A stretch of DNA of 42,690 nucleotides from Purshia tridentata (Eukaryota; Streptophyta; Magnoliopsida; Rosales; Rosaceae): contig QANT01004970.1 in assembly GCA_003254885.1 (NCBI GenBank), forward strand, positions 1-42,690, in the 5' to 3' direction. Within the stretch, counting starts at the first letter, position 1. Each line of letters opens with the position of its first letter. Positions 11,701-21,100 of the stretch are shown in pieces. The position numbers were made by a program, and so were the translations under genes. The notes beneath the pieces are model-generated. The model worked only from the letters and a program-made list of their open reading frames with translations. It searched no databases and was not told where the DNA came from.

Positions 11701-11705
11701 CCTAG
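2657..11705 (+). CDS. AAAS: ALADIN-like nucleoporin (WD-repeat protein), 14 exons
   Basis: Encodes a 443-aa homologue of ALADIN, a WD-repeat scaffold protein of the nuclear pore complex. Exons I assembled: 2657-2714, 2807-2862, 2980-3138, 3548-3662, 3796-3895, 4000-4179, 4543-4601, 5268-5355, 5463-5538, 6594-6693, 9378-9429, 10812-10949, 11095-11182, 11643-11705 (TAG). All junction phases agree. The N-terminus (MPSFPQPGSVTICEINREL, then SLSDD, then GMVFSPISF) is the plant ALADIN signature. WD-like blades follow: SWHQHKHIIAF..TIRDYED (about 103-129), VLEWRPNGGRTLSVAC..ICIW, ALSWSPDGRYLASGSYES..IWDV, LLKWSPTGDYFFSAKFDG..LWE, ASWDPDGRMILLAF, and IAWDASGERLAV..VYDVRR. It ends RSHALP. Length fits plant ALADIN and is shorter than the human protein. 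Intron 5 is best read as GC-AG and intron 6 as U12-type AT-AC. Introns 3, 7 and 13 hold nothing I recognise; introns 9-11 carry transposon remnants. The symbol is that of the animal orthologue. Confidence 0.93.
2723..2760. repeat. (CT)19 microsatellite in ALADIN intron 1
   Basis: Nineteen CT units lie 8 bases after the donor of a 92-nt intron (2715-2806) and fill about 40% of it. The run is followed by CCCC. Confidence 0.95.
3896..3999 (+). other. ALADIN intron 5, apparent GC-AG intron
   Basis: The reading frame of exon 6 (GGICIW...) needs exon 5 to end two bases into a codon. The only fitting donor is at 3896, GCGAGT, which matches the GTRAGT donor consensus except for C at position 2. The nearby GT at 3900 would leave the wrong phase for the acceptor at 3998-3999. 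The splice creates an AAT (Asn) codon at the join. Confidence 0.7.
4180..4542 (+). other. ALADIN intron 6, U12-type AT-AC intron
   Basis: The 363-nt intron starts ATATCC, the core of the minor-spliceosome AT-AC donor. It ends in AC at 4541-4542 and has TTCCTTGAC at 4524-4532, a perfect match to the U12 branch-site consensus TTCCTTRAC, with the branch adenosine 11 nt from the intron end. Joining 4179 to 4543 restores the WD motif SWSPDGRYLASGS in frame. No GT-AG pair here does so. Confidence 0.88.
5577..5597. repeat. (ATT)7 microsatellite in ALADIN intron 9
   Basis: Seven consecutive ATT units lie about 40 nt after the exon 9 donor. Confidence 0.9.
5740..6543 (-). mobile_element. LINE ORF1-like remnant (DUF4283 type) in ALADIN intron 9
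   Basis: On the minus strand, broken frames at 6155-5958 and 6022-5756 read GGLPVFLWYKDILEKIGNYC, then GLLEVDGK, then an AHIKVGKNSRHHYR segment. This is the pattern of the DUF4283 domain found in ORF1/gag-like proteins of plant LINEs (W-x-R-x-x-GLP-x-x-L-W...GxxLxVD). The frame shifts between the two pieces, so it is dead. A 13-bp inverted repeat (6357-6369 and 6529-6541) lies at its upstream side. Limits are approximate. Confidence 0.55.
6767..7022. mobile_element. Fold-back MITE in ALADIN intron 10
   Basis: The left end GGGGAACTACTTTTTTGGTC pairs with the right end, whose reverse complement starts GGGTAAACTACATTTTTTGG; both continue with a TCnCTnTnTATT-like sequence. This gives about 30-bp imperfect terminal inverted repeats on a 256-bp element without coding capacity. 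The GGGACCAAA...TAGTTTACCC type of end is common among plant MITEs. No clear target duplication was seen. Confidence 0.6.
7231..7403. repeat. Two-copy tandem repeat, period 87
   Basis: AGCTTGGTGCAAATAGAATC and the next 50 or so bases occur at 7231 and again at 7318, with small differences. The second copy decays near 7390, next to the copia remnant. Confidence 0.8.
7372..8050 (-). pseudogene. Ty1/copia RT-RNase H remnant in ALADIN intron 10
   Basis: Minus-strand pieces read MYRRLVGKLIYFTITQLDTS (end of reverse transcriptase; the family usually has GKLIYLT.TRPDISY), then an EAEYCAIMGTACELNCVQK segment of RNase H (family motif S.AEAEY.A), then CNKHTATQIGNN. The matching catalytic context is degraded and frames are interrupted by stops and shifts, so it is a dead fragment of a copia polyprotein in antisense orientation to the host gene. 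Confidence 0.75.
8051..9060. repeat. Repeat-derived intron sequence with a 60-bp inverted repeat
   Basis: The segment 8144-8203 (GAAGATGGAAGAAAAGATCA...CTTTGTGGTTGGATTAG) recurs inverted at about 8957-9018 with moderate divergence. Between them, 8200-8560 has T-rich sequence with GGATTAGGATTTCTATCC and CTTTATAAGACC, like the transcribed part of a retrotransposon LTR. No coding frame is seen. It may belong with the adjacent copia remnant. Confidence 0.45.
9571..10322. repeat. Possible non-autonomous element in ALADIN intron 11
   Basis: CAGTGGT at 9571 and ACCACTG at 10316-10322 form short inverted ends. Inside, GCAAGGC/CTTGCC and CCTTGAGGCTTATGCCTCGCC motifs of a dispersed repeat occur near both ends. 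A C/T-rich middle (9870-10030) leaves short frames open that have no recognisable domain. No target duplication was identified. Confidence 0.35.
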
Positions 11706-11910
11706 TTTTGGTCTGTACTACCAACAATTAGCATTTTGTAGGTTACTTTAATATTCTTCGATTAGCATTTTAAATAACTTTTATTTGATCTTAAATGAAA
11801 ATTTGGTATGGTATGGCTTCTGTTTAGTTATCGGTTGAGAGTGACTGACGGAAACTGTCTAATTGAAATGAGCAAGACTGTGCAACCATTCTTTTTACTG
11901 TATATGTGAG
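11706..11910 (+). other. 3' flank of the ALADIN gene
   Basis: Presumed 3' UTR and downstream sequence. No clear terminator-type signal can be assigned, beyond general AT-richness. Confidence 0.3.
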
Positions 11911-11916
11911 AGATAA

Positions 11917-12117
11917 CCAAGGAATTAAATTTCAAAAATTTCATCAAAATTTTTATTTTTTTGAGGTCTCGAAATATTATCAAATCAAAATTGTCGAAAT
12001 TTTGTTAAAAGTCTTAATTATTTTAGTTTAAATTAAAATTCTTTTGAAATTTTCATTAAAATTTTTATATTTTATATTTTTCAAAATTTTGTCGAAATTC
12101 GAAATTTAATTCCTTGA
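11917..12117. mobile_element. 200-bp MITE with 16-bp terminal inverted repeats
   Basis: CAAGGAATTAAATTTC at 11918-11933 is the exact reverse complement of GAAATTTAATTCCTTG at 12101-12116. AGATAA(C) flanks both sides (11911-11917 and 12118-12124), as expected of a target-site duplication. The interior is AT-rich with repeated AAATTTT/AAAATTTC and is partly self-complementary. The same terminal motif is seen in the repeat at 239-376. Confidence 0.75.
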
Positions 12118-14250
12118 AGATAACGCATTGCAAATCACGAGCCATAAAGTCTGCAAGCTGCAATAAGAGATACCAAAGGATGCAAAGGGAAATCCCTTAG
12201 AGACCAAGAGCACTGTCACACTAGAATCCACTTTCCACCTGAACAGCCTTTGTCCCAATGAATCTTTAAACCAAAATATAGTCCCCAGATTTCCCTTTTC
12301 CAAATTGGAAGCAAAACCCAAACAACCCTCCCTCTGGCAATCTATGAGCACCCCTACCAGAGCTAATAGAACCAGCAACTCCATATCTACTACCATCAAT
12401 ATTTAATTTGATCCAAGCAATAGGGGGTGGGGACCAACAAAGATACAAGAGATTTAGATCCCCTTTGGTAGAGTCAGAGCAATTGGCCTCAATCCATTCT
12501 TTAGCAAAATAATCAATCACAACAGCAGGACAAGAGGGCAGGGAGAAATAATCATAAAAAATGGATTCATTTCTCAATTTTAAACCAGATTTTGTCTTCA
12601 CTTTAGACAAAATCTGGAAATCAAGATTGGAGGAAGATAATAGAGCAGAAGGCATATTCAAACTGACCCAAATATTCTGAGATCTACTACAGTCTCTCAC
12701 CAAATGCTGAATAGATAACACAGGATGAGAACAAAGGTGACAAGAAGGGTCTTGCTCATTAATTAATAACTTGTCCAAAGAAATCAACCAAAAGAAAATG
12801 TTCCACTTAGGATGTATGTTGAACATCCAAATAATTCCAATTCCATTCAAACGAGCCCCCAAACTCCATGGCTAAACAATAACCTGATCTTCACTGAAAA
12901 CAGACCTGAGGGAGTACAGCCCCATATACCCTTATCATTAGTCCCACCCTCAATGTTGATGGGGGATAGTAGCAATATGCTTAACAAAATTCTCAAAGAG
13001 AACATTTCCAAGCAAGGAAACATTCCAACCATGCTGAGTGAAAAAGTAAGCAACTGGCATCAACTAGGAACTTCCAGCAGGGCATGCCCCATTAGGCTCC
13101 TAAGAGCAGTTCATCTAGCAATCCATAAGAGGGTGCTAGTCCCTATCCCCAACCTCCAAAAAAGACCGTGTGTGTGGCTGTGAGTGTCACTTTTGAGATA
13201 TTTTGAGTAGTGGGACAGCTAGGATGACAAAAAGATAAGATTGAGCTTAATGAGTCATCTGAACTACTCTATACTTAGGTCGAGAGAGAAATGAAAAATA
13301 ACTGGCCTAAAGAACTTTGATTGAACATATATGAGCCAATTCTTTTTTTTTTTGTCTTCTTTTTTTTACTGACATCTCCTTTTAGTAGACTAAAAAGTCA
13401 TAATGACAAATGACCCACTAATCAAGGCTAAAAAGATGTCATTCTTTTTCCATGCCTTTTACGTATAGCAACTTCTTAGGAACATTAATATATATTAATC
13501 CACTTTTGTCAAATCAAGTAAGATAAGATGAGCCAATTTTCAAAACACAATACAAAGAGGTAAGGAGAAGGAGGTCTCCCTGTCTAATCTTCCTCTGACA
13601 ATTAAACTCTTAGTCAACTCATCATTTACAATTAACTGATAATCTACAACACAAAAATACAATTCATAATTAAGCTCAAAATACTGCAATGAATACTAAC
13701 ATCAAAGAGAACCTGCCTGATAAAGCTTTGACTGAGCCTGTCATAGTATTTGGAAATTTGAAAGGTTAATCTTCCAAACCAAAAACCCCTCTTAGCTTTG
13801 CATTTTCTGAAGGTGTGAAGAACTTTCTAAGCAATCACAACATTACTAGTGAGTGCCTCCATGATTGAAACTAACTTGACTACGGCTGATATATTGATGC
13901 ATATGAGGTACAAGCCTAGCAAAAAGAATCAAAGTGAACACTTTATATAAGGTATTACAAAACTAATGGGCATAAATTGAGAAATTTGTTGAGGACCATT
14001 AATTTTAGGCACAAGAGCAATCATAGTATTCCCCAATCTGGAAGGCAAGGAACCATCCTTGAAACAATCAGAAACCAACATGACATATATCTGGCCCAAG
14101 AGTCTTGTGGGTTCCAATAGAGAACATACTAGATCTAACATCCTCCATGGTGACTTTAGCATTAGGCAAATCTAACTCCTCATCTAATAAAGACATTTGA
14201 GAAAATGTTAGGCATATATGAGTCCTCATCACAACTTCTTGTTGGAAATA
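12106..14250 (-). pseudogene. Decayed LINE (non-LTR retrotransposon), RT to RNase H
   Basis: Read on the minus strand, parts appear in the right order. At 14250-13930 there is VTMEDVRSSMFSIGTHKTLG and, in a shifted frame, CFKDGSLPSRLGNTMIALVP (start of reverse transcriptase). At 13940-13700 there are YKV, ARLVPHMHQYISRSQVSF and WKINLS-type pieces. At 13053-12850 there is DKGIWGCTPSGLFSVK. At 12862-12700 there is HPKWNIFFWLISLDKL with CHLCSHPVLSIQHLVRDC (zf-RVT). At 12500-12270 there is WIKLNIDGS (RNase H). Frameshifts and stops separate the parts; most of the palm domain is unrecognisable and the element is inactive. It lies antisense to both flanking genes. Confidence 0.8.
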
Positions 14251-14420
14251 TGCCCTAAAACGTACCAATGACAGTTGGTTAACCCCCAGATATATTAATT
14301 CAATTACTATGTATGACACATTGTTGAGAGAAAAGACCATATCGTATTGTCATCATAACTAATATGTTTGAGGATAAATTCTATTTGGTTTGGGGGACAT
14401 TGTGCGACTCCGAAAAATTT
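14243..14420 (-). mobile_element. Partial copia-type LTR start
   Basis: TTGTTGGAAATATGCCCTAA at about 14240 resembles the 5' end of a widespread family of plant Ty1/copia LTRs, and later phrases (GACAGTTGGTTAACCC, ACCATATCG, TATGTTTGAGGATAAATTCT) fit the same LTRs. The fragment reads on the plus strand as written; its orientation relative to any lost body is unknown. No internal region or second LTR is seen. Confidence 0.45.
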
Positions 14421-15117
14421 CTCAAATTGTAGTTGAAATTTATTTGTGGATTTGGAAAATTTTAAATTTGTTTGTTATTACGAATTTTATTAAAAAGGTT
14501 TTTATGAAAATTTACAAAATTATTTGTTCTAAAGAAATGATTGTATTTTGTTTTAAAAATTAATTTAAGGTTCTTTCTTTGACTAAATTAGATTCTTAGT
14601 TTTTAAATGGGTTTTTTTTGTCTAGTTTGATAGAGCTCAGGAGTACGATCGTGTAGTAAATGTGAAAGAGACGTGAAAAGAAACTTTGGTCGTCAAGTTT
14701 CGGGCATTTTTAATTAAAGGGCAATGTAATACGTGCAAGAAATTATATTTTCAATATTGAATTGAAGTTTAAGAATATAGAAATTTTGATTTCGTTAAAA
14801 ATTTAGATTAAAATAATTTAATTTTTTAACAAAATTTTAATAATTTTAATTTGATAATATTTTTAAACTTAAAAAAGATTCTAAAATTTTTTTGAAATTT
14901 AATAACTTGAATAGACATCATTTGGAATCCTAACATCATCAATTTATCACACACAAATAAGAATGACATAGTAACTTGTCCACACGGTAACAGAGTAACC
15001 GTAGACACCAAACCCACCCTTCGATTCTGACATCGGAGACCGGCGAAGCTCTTCTCGTTGTCTGGCACTCTGGCCCATAGGGTTTCTCGTATAGGCTATC
15101 ACACCACCCAAGACGAA
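14421..15117 (+). promoter_or_regulatory. Upstream region and 5' leader of the ENT-domain gene
   Basis: 14421-14920 is AT-rich with many AAATTTT/AAAATTT words that are partly self-complementary. From about 14960 composition becomes GC-richer and leader-like up to the ATG at 15118. The transcription start is not determinable from sequence. Confidence 0.4.
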
Positions 15118-18100
15118 ATGGGTATGTTTCTTCTCTTTCTTACAGACTGGTTGCATTTTTTATATTAAATTTTTGTTTTCCTTTCTGTTATTTTCCCAGT
15201 TACCAAACAGAGTTTAAGAGTTGTGGCCTTGAAAGGTTTTTTTCAAGATGTGAACTTTCCTTGAAGGGGAGTAGTAACTTGTAACATAGCAATCTGATTG
15301 TGGAGTTTTGGGGCCACATCTTAACATATATTGTTTTTTGTGTGGCTAAGTGGCTTTTCAAAGCTTTTTCCTTGAGCCTTTGACAAGGGTGCGTGATAAA
15401 AAAACAAGTGATTAAAGTTTATGAGAGAGACATGGTTGTCGGTTACCTAGAATCTTGGTAACAGGTGTGACCCACTTTTTTATTTTGGGATATTTTTCCC
15501 TTAATTTATTGCTAGACTAATTTTTCTTTAATCATTTCTCGGATGTAGTTAAACCAGACTTGGCTTGGGTGGGAATTGGGAGCTGCATTTTAGAAGTTTG
15601 TCAATGGCCTTTGGGACACGTGGTATCTTCTTTCCTCATAAGTATTGGGGGAGGGTGAGTTTGTGGGTTTACTACGCATGAGTGTGTAATTCACCAAGCA
15701 AAAAAGGAAAAAGAAAGGAGAAAATATGCATGGACTTCTAAGGAAATTCCTTATTAATTTTGTTTTTTTTGGGGGGGTGGGTGGGTGTTTCATGGAAATG
15801 GATATAAAAAAATCAGAAATGATAATGAATCCCTTAAATTTTGTGCTAAAGCATAGTTGTACTTCTTGATTGAAAAAAACAATGCTTGGCTGGAGCTGGA
15901 TGAAATAACCCCAGTGCCACGTTTCATTTGAAAAAATACTATTTTCTAAATGTATGGCTAAGGGGCATATATCTAAAGCAAATAGGATTTAAATAATGCC
16001 TTGCAAGTTGCAAGAACCATCCATTGATTTGAGGTGCCAAAATTTCCCAGAAAAGCATCTTTTCTACTGGGCCTATATGGGACTTTTAACCAAAAGCCAG
16101 TTTGGTGGAGTTTTTTTGCCAAATAAGGATCAGTTTTGGCCTTTTGTTATGTATAAATGTGAGTTTTTATTTCCTGTACCACTTGTATTTGAAAAAAAAT
16201 TTCTGTACCACTCTTAAGAACCAATTCAGAGTTCTTAAGGATTTCTGTGAACTGACTATTGCCTACTATTTTATAATATTAATAAGAGACTATGAACGTG
16301 TTTTACTAACTGATTCACTATTTGTTGTATATGGTACTCTCTTTTTAGTTAAACTATACTATGATTTCCCATCAGAAGAAGTGCTTTATGCTTCCAAGGA
16401 AAGTTTGTGATTTCTAATTAACGGAAGTTGAGGGGTGATCATGGGCAAGCTGTGCTTCTTCCATTTTAAGTTGCACTTCTGTGATTTAATGCATATCTAG
16501 AACATGATTGATTTTCTTTCCCTCCTTTATAGTATTTATGATATACTGCGACTTTGTAATCATGCTGCTATGTACTATTTTAAATTTGAAGTAAATTAAT
16601 ATTGTCTTTGTAGTGTATGAATTTATGCTCCTTTTAGGAAACTTTCTTTTCCATAAATGCTTGCAGCTAGTTTCTTGTATTTGAATTTGTACCTGGGACA
16701 CTTACTCAATTAAACCTGATATACTACTAGGTTTCGTGAGATATTTTTTATTTTTTTTATAAATTGAAATGAAGAGAAGCGAATGCACAAGTGAAGTTTA
16801 AGCTGCTCTTTGACTGTCTTTTTTGTTGTCAGGAGATCAAAAACATAGTTATGGTATTGGAACTGCAAGGATGTCTCTACCAACAGAACCTCATGGAAGG
16901 GATGAAAGGGATATAAAGTTTCAGATTCACCATATGGAAGCAGAGGCATACCATGCTATTTTGAAGGCTTTTAGTGCTCAATCTAATAATCTTTCTTGGG
17001 TAAAATTTTAAATTTGAACCATTTTCTTTGCCCTTACATTTCATAATCTTGTTGCTTCCTAGTCGTCTCTATAGCTGATTTGTCTTGTGTTGTCTTCTTT
17101 TTTATTCTATAGAGCCGAGAGTGGGTTATGACTGAGCTGAGAAAGGAACTTAATATTACAGATGATGAGCATGGAGAGCTGCTCGTGAAGATTAAATCAG
17201 ATGAGTCAATCAAAATGATAAGGTAATCATAATTCTTTCCCTTTTTTTCTGAAAAAATTAATTAATTAATTAATTTTTAATACTCAGAAATCACCCAAAT
17301 CCGCTTTGCGGACCCAGATTCAAAACTGGGCCCCCTGCCTTACGCTAGGATCATAATTCTTTCCTGTTTAGTCATACACTGTTACATCCACTTTGTGATC
17401 GACTGATCTTATTTAGTCATTTCCTTTTTCTTTGTTTTTGGTGCATTTCATGTAGGGAATGGCAGAAAGATTCCCACTTTGCTAAAGATTTTGGTAATGA
17501 TGCTTCTAGATATCCTCCTAAATTAGAGGGCAATGCTCGCCATAGAAAACTGGAGATTTCACATTCTGCTGTTTCTTCAAAGTCTCGGAAATATGCCTCA
17601 GGCAGTCAGCATTGTACAGCACCAGTAAGTAGAAAGTTTTTAAGCTGAAGATGGTTTACTGTCATTACATTTATTTTTATACTACACCATTAAACCTTTT
17701 TTATATCCCGTGGAAGGATATTTTATCTCAATAATCTATTTAAAAAATCTCATAGTATGCCCAAACCAAAGACAAAGGTGGGATCAGTGGAACTTATAAG
17801 AAACTTTTTGACTTGAAATAACCTTGTTTTTTGAACTTGAAGCATGCATTTATTTAATTGTGATGCCGAATAAAATTTTTTTTTTTTGTTTTTAGAAAGG
17901 AAACAAGTTTTATTAAAACTCAACAAAAGTAGTTCATTGTGGACAAGGTGTCCACACAAAGAGACACAATACAACTCTGTTCTACAAGAGAGCCACTGAA
18001 AAAACTCTAACAAACCTTGAATTCGAATGATACTGCTGCTCACAACTAAACCCACACTTGAGTCCATCCAAATGATCCAAATCATGGCCAACACGCGCAC

Positions 18101-21100
18101 CCCCAAAGAGCTTTGGCCTTCTTAACATGCCAAAGGCCTTGTGTTTTTCATTGAGATGATGCATGCTTTCTCTTTTGTTATTTAAGAAAATGTCATCTCT
18201 CCCCCCCCAACCACCAAAATCTCTCACACACACACACACATGCTGTCGTTCTCTAGAACACATATGAACTCTCGTGTGCGAGAAGCAAAAGAATAAATGC
18301 ACAAAGTGCATGAGTTAGTGTATGCTAAAGTTAGGGACATATGAGGGAATTGTGAGTTGCAAGAGAAGGGATGGGCTTACCTTTGAGTGTCTGTATCCTT
18401 AGTGGTATATATAAATTTCCCAAATTGGCAATGGGTGGAGAAGCCTAAGATCTTATATATTGTTATGCGAGGCTTAGACTTCCCGAAATCTGGCCCAATA
18501 CATGGCTGGATTGTCTGCTTTGATATCATGTAAAAATTAGAGCATCCGTCCCAAAACAATTGGCCTTGGGTGGAGCGGCCAAGATCTCATGTGTTATTAT
18601 GCAAGGCTTAAGACTTTCGATGTGAGATTTCGTATCCTACAATATTTTTGTGGATTTTGGAGGACTTTGGAGTGTGAGATATATATAGGTTAGGCTATTT
18701 GATGAAGGGATGTGAGAGGGTGGAGGGATTTTTGGAAAAAGTGGATCTTTCAATTATACCAATTGAACCGAAAGGAATGAGAGTAGATCATGTGAAAAGA
18801 CAGAAGGGTTGAGAAGAGTTACAAGAAACAAGGAGGGTGGAAATTGATAAAAGGATTGTGGAAACGTTTGTCGTCCAGATTCAAGGAATGGGTTTTATTA
18901 CCGTCTTGAACAAACCCTAAACTAGAGGAGTTTGCCCAATCATTGAGTCCACCTAATTTCTGAATTTTTAGAGCAACTTATTTCCGGAATTACAATTAAC
19001 TTGTTCATGCTGTTTTCATACTTTGAATTTCCTAATGTATGGATGGGTGTGCATGCTGAATGAGTTCAAAGCTTAAATTAATTCTGTAGTTTACGTTGGT
19101 ACCTGATTAATTTATATCCTGCATCAACTGCACTCTTTAACTTCCTACTGATGTTTAAGCCTGGAAATTGCATTTTTTATTACCAAATATGCACCTTATG
19201 TATATTTCTCCTTCGATTTCTTTAGCAGACATTTTTTTTTACCTCTGTTTCTAGCAGATTGCCAAGCTATTATATAATCAGGAGAATATTACTTCAATTA
19301 TATGTTTTATCATCAGGCAAAAATTTGATGAATTAAAGACCTACCCCAACCTCATCCATCCTGTAGCATGGAAAGTTTAATTTATGTTTGTATCCTTATG
19401 AATTCCTTTATAATTATACTGGAATCAAATGCTTAGAACTTAAGTTTCTTAAATATTTATACAGTTCCAAGGACAATTTAGCAATGATCAAAGGAGTGGT
19501 GACTTGGCAATGCTCTCCTCTGGGATTGGTACACCATCTATGAATATAGTTTGTCATAATATTCAGGCGCCATCAAATGGTAGAAGTTCTGAACTGGTAA
19601 AATCCCAATTGAAGATGGGCTTTCACACATCTGGCTTTGATAATTTCAAGAAAAGATCTGATTTGATTGAGATTCGTGAAACAGATAAACTTATTCATGA
19701 GGTGAGGCAAAAGTTTTCTTCATATTGTTATCATGAGTTAACTAGAAATATTTTTATTTCAACTGGATTTGTGTGGAGTTTGGATGGGAAGTTTAACATA
19801 CAACCTTTGATGCAGAAATATGAAAACATATATGAATTAGGATTTTGTGTGGTTATATTTGTATATGGATGATCTACAGTACTTGATATATGTTACAATT
19901 ACACTTTTTTTTAATTAGAAACACAACTTCAAAATTAAGTAAAAGATGAATTTACTACACAGGGGACTGGTTGTTCCCTGAAAGTCCATCCACAAATCTA
20001 CGTCTGAACAGATAAATCAATAAAATAAAAAACAATAAAAAATAAAATAAACTACTTTATATTAGCAGTGCAATCAGAATAAGTAGCATGGAAAACCAAT
20101 CCCTAAACTTTGAAGAAACCGAAGCCCACAAAATCTGTTAAAGTACTGATTGTCATATAAATATGGGTAAGCCACGTTTGAAGAATGTTTAGAAATTGAA
20201 TAGTATATAGGTTTTGGTATAAGTTATAAGTTATAACAGGATAATATGTCAACAATTTTTTCTTGGATGAACCTTGATATAATGTTTTTAGTGAGTTATA
20301 TTTTCTATTTCCACATAAGAAACGGAATAATTTTATTAACATAAGTACAAGTCCAACAGTGGCAAGCAGTCCACGAATGTACACATAGACCCTTTAGCAG
20401 TCAAATACACAAAGAACCTTTAGCACTCAAATACCAAACAGCCTTCAGATACAAGAACAACGAACAGTACATCAAAACAAACATTACAGAAGATCTGACC
20501 ATACAAAATGCAATATCTTACATAATAGCAGCCTGCAAATATGGATAAATAGAGGAAAATGGTATGTCATGAAATTCAAGGATACAGAAGCCTGCAATAA
20601 TGCTCAACAATGAACTTTATTCCATATGAACGCCACCTCCTCCCCACAAATATTTTCAAAAGAAATATAATACTTGAATAAATTATTAAAAAAATCAACA
20701 TTAATTGACGAACAAAAGAAATCTTAGGTGGATATGTGAGCAATCTCCATTGACAATTTCATTGTAATTTGTTTTTGGTAAGATGTACTCGACTCAATAT
20801 AGTGGTCTCATAGTTTATTTTGCCCATCTCACTCATTTTGGGCAATAAGTTCCATTTATTTGTGAGTATTTTTTTCTTTCTTCACAAGCTCATTCTTTCA
20901 GTTTCTTCTGGGAGATTTCACCAATCCATTGTATCACCTTGAACATCATAACTTATTGTTTGGCCTTTAAAAATTTTTTTTTGCTTGAAATCACATTAGT
21001 AAAAGTTTAGTTTAGTTTAGTTTTCCCAAGGTGTCATTTCCTACTAATTTTTGTAGTTCTGCACTCTTGCTCTAGTTAATAATCTTTCTCAGCATCTTGT

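Noticed and set aside
12812..13183. 123-codon plus-strand frame
   Set aside because: It is antisense to the LINE remnant (zf-RVT and connection region) and has no domain of its own.
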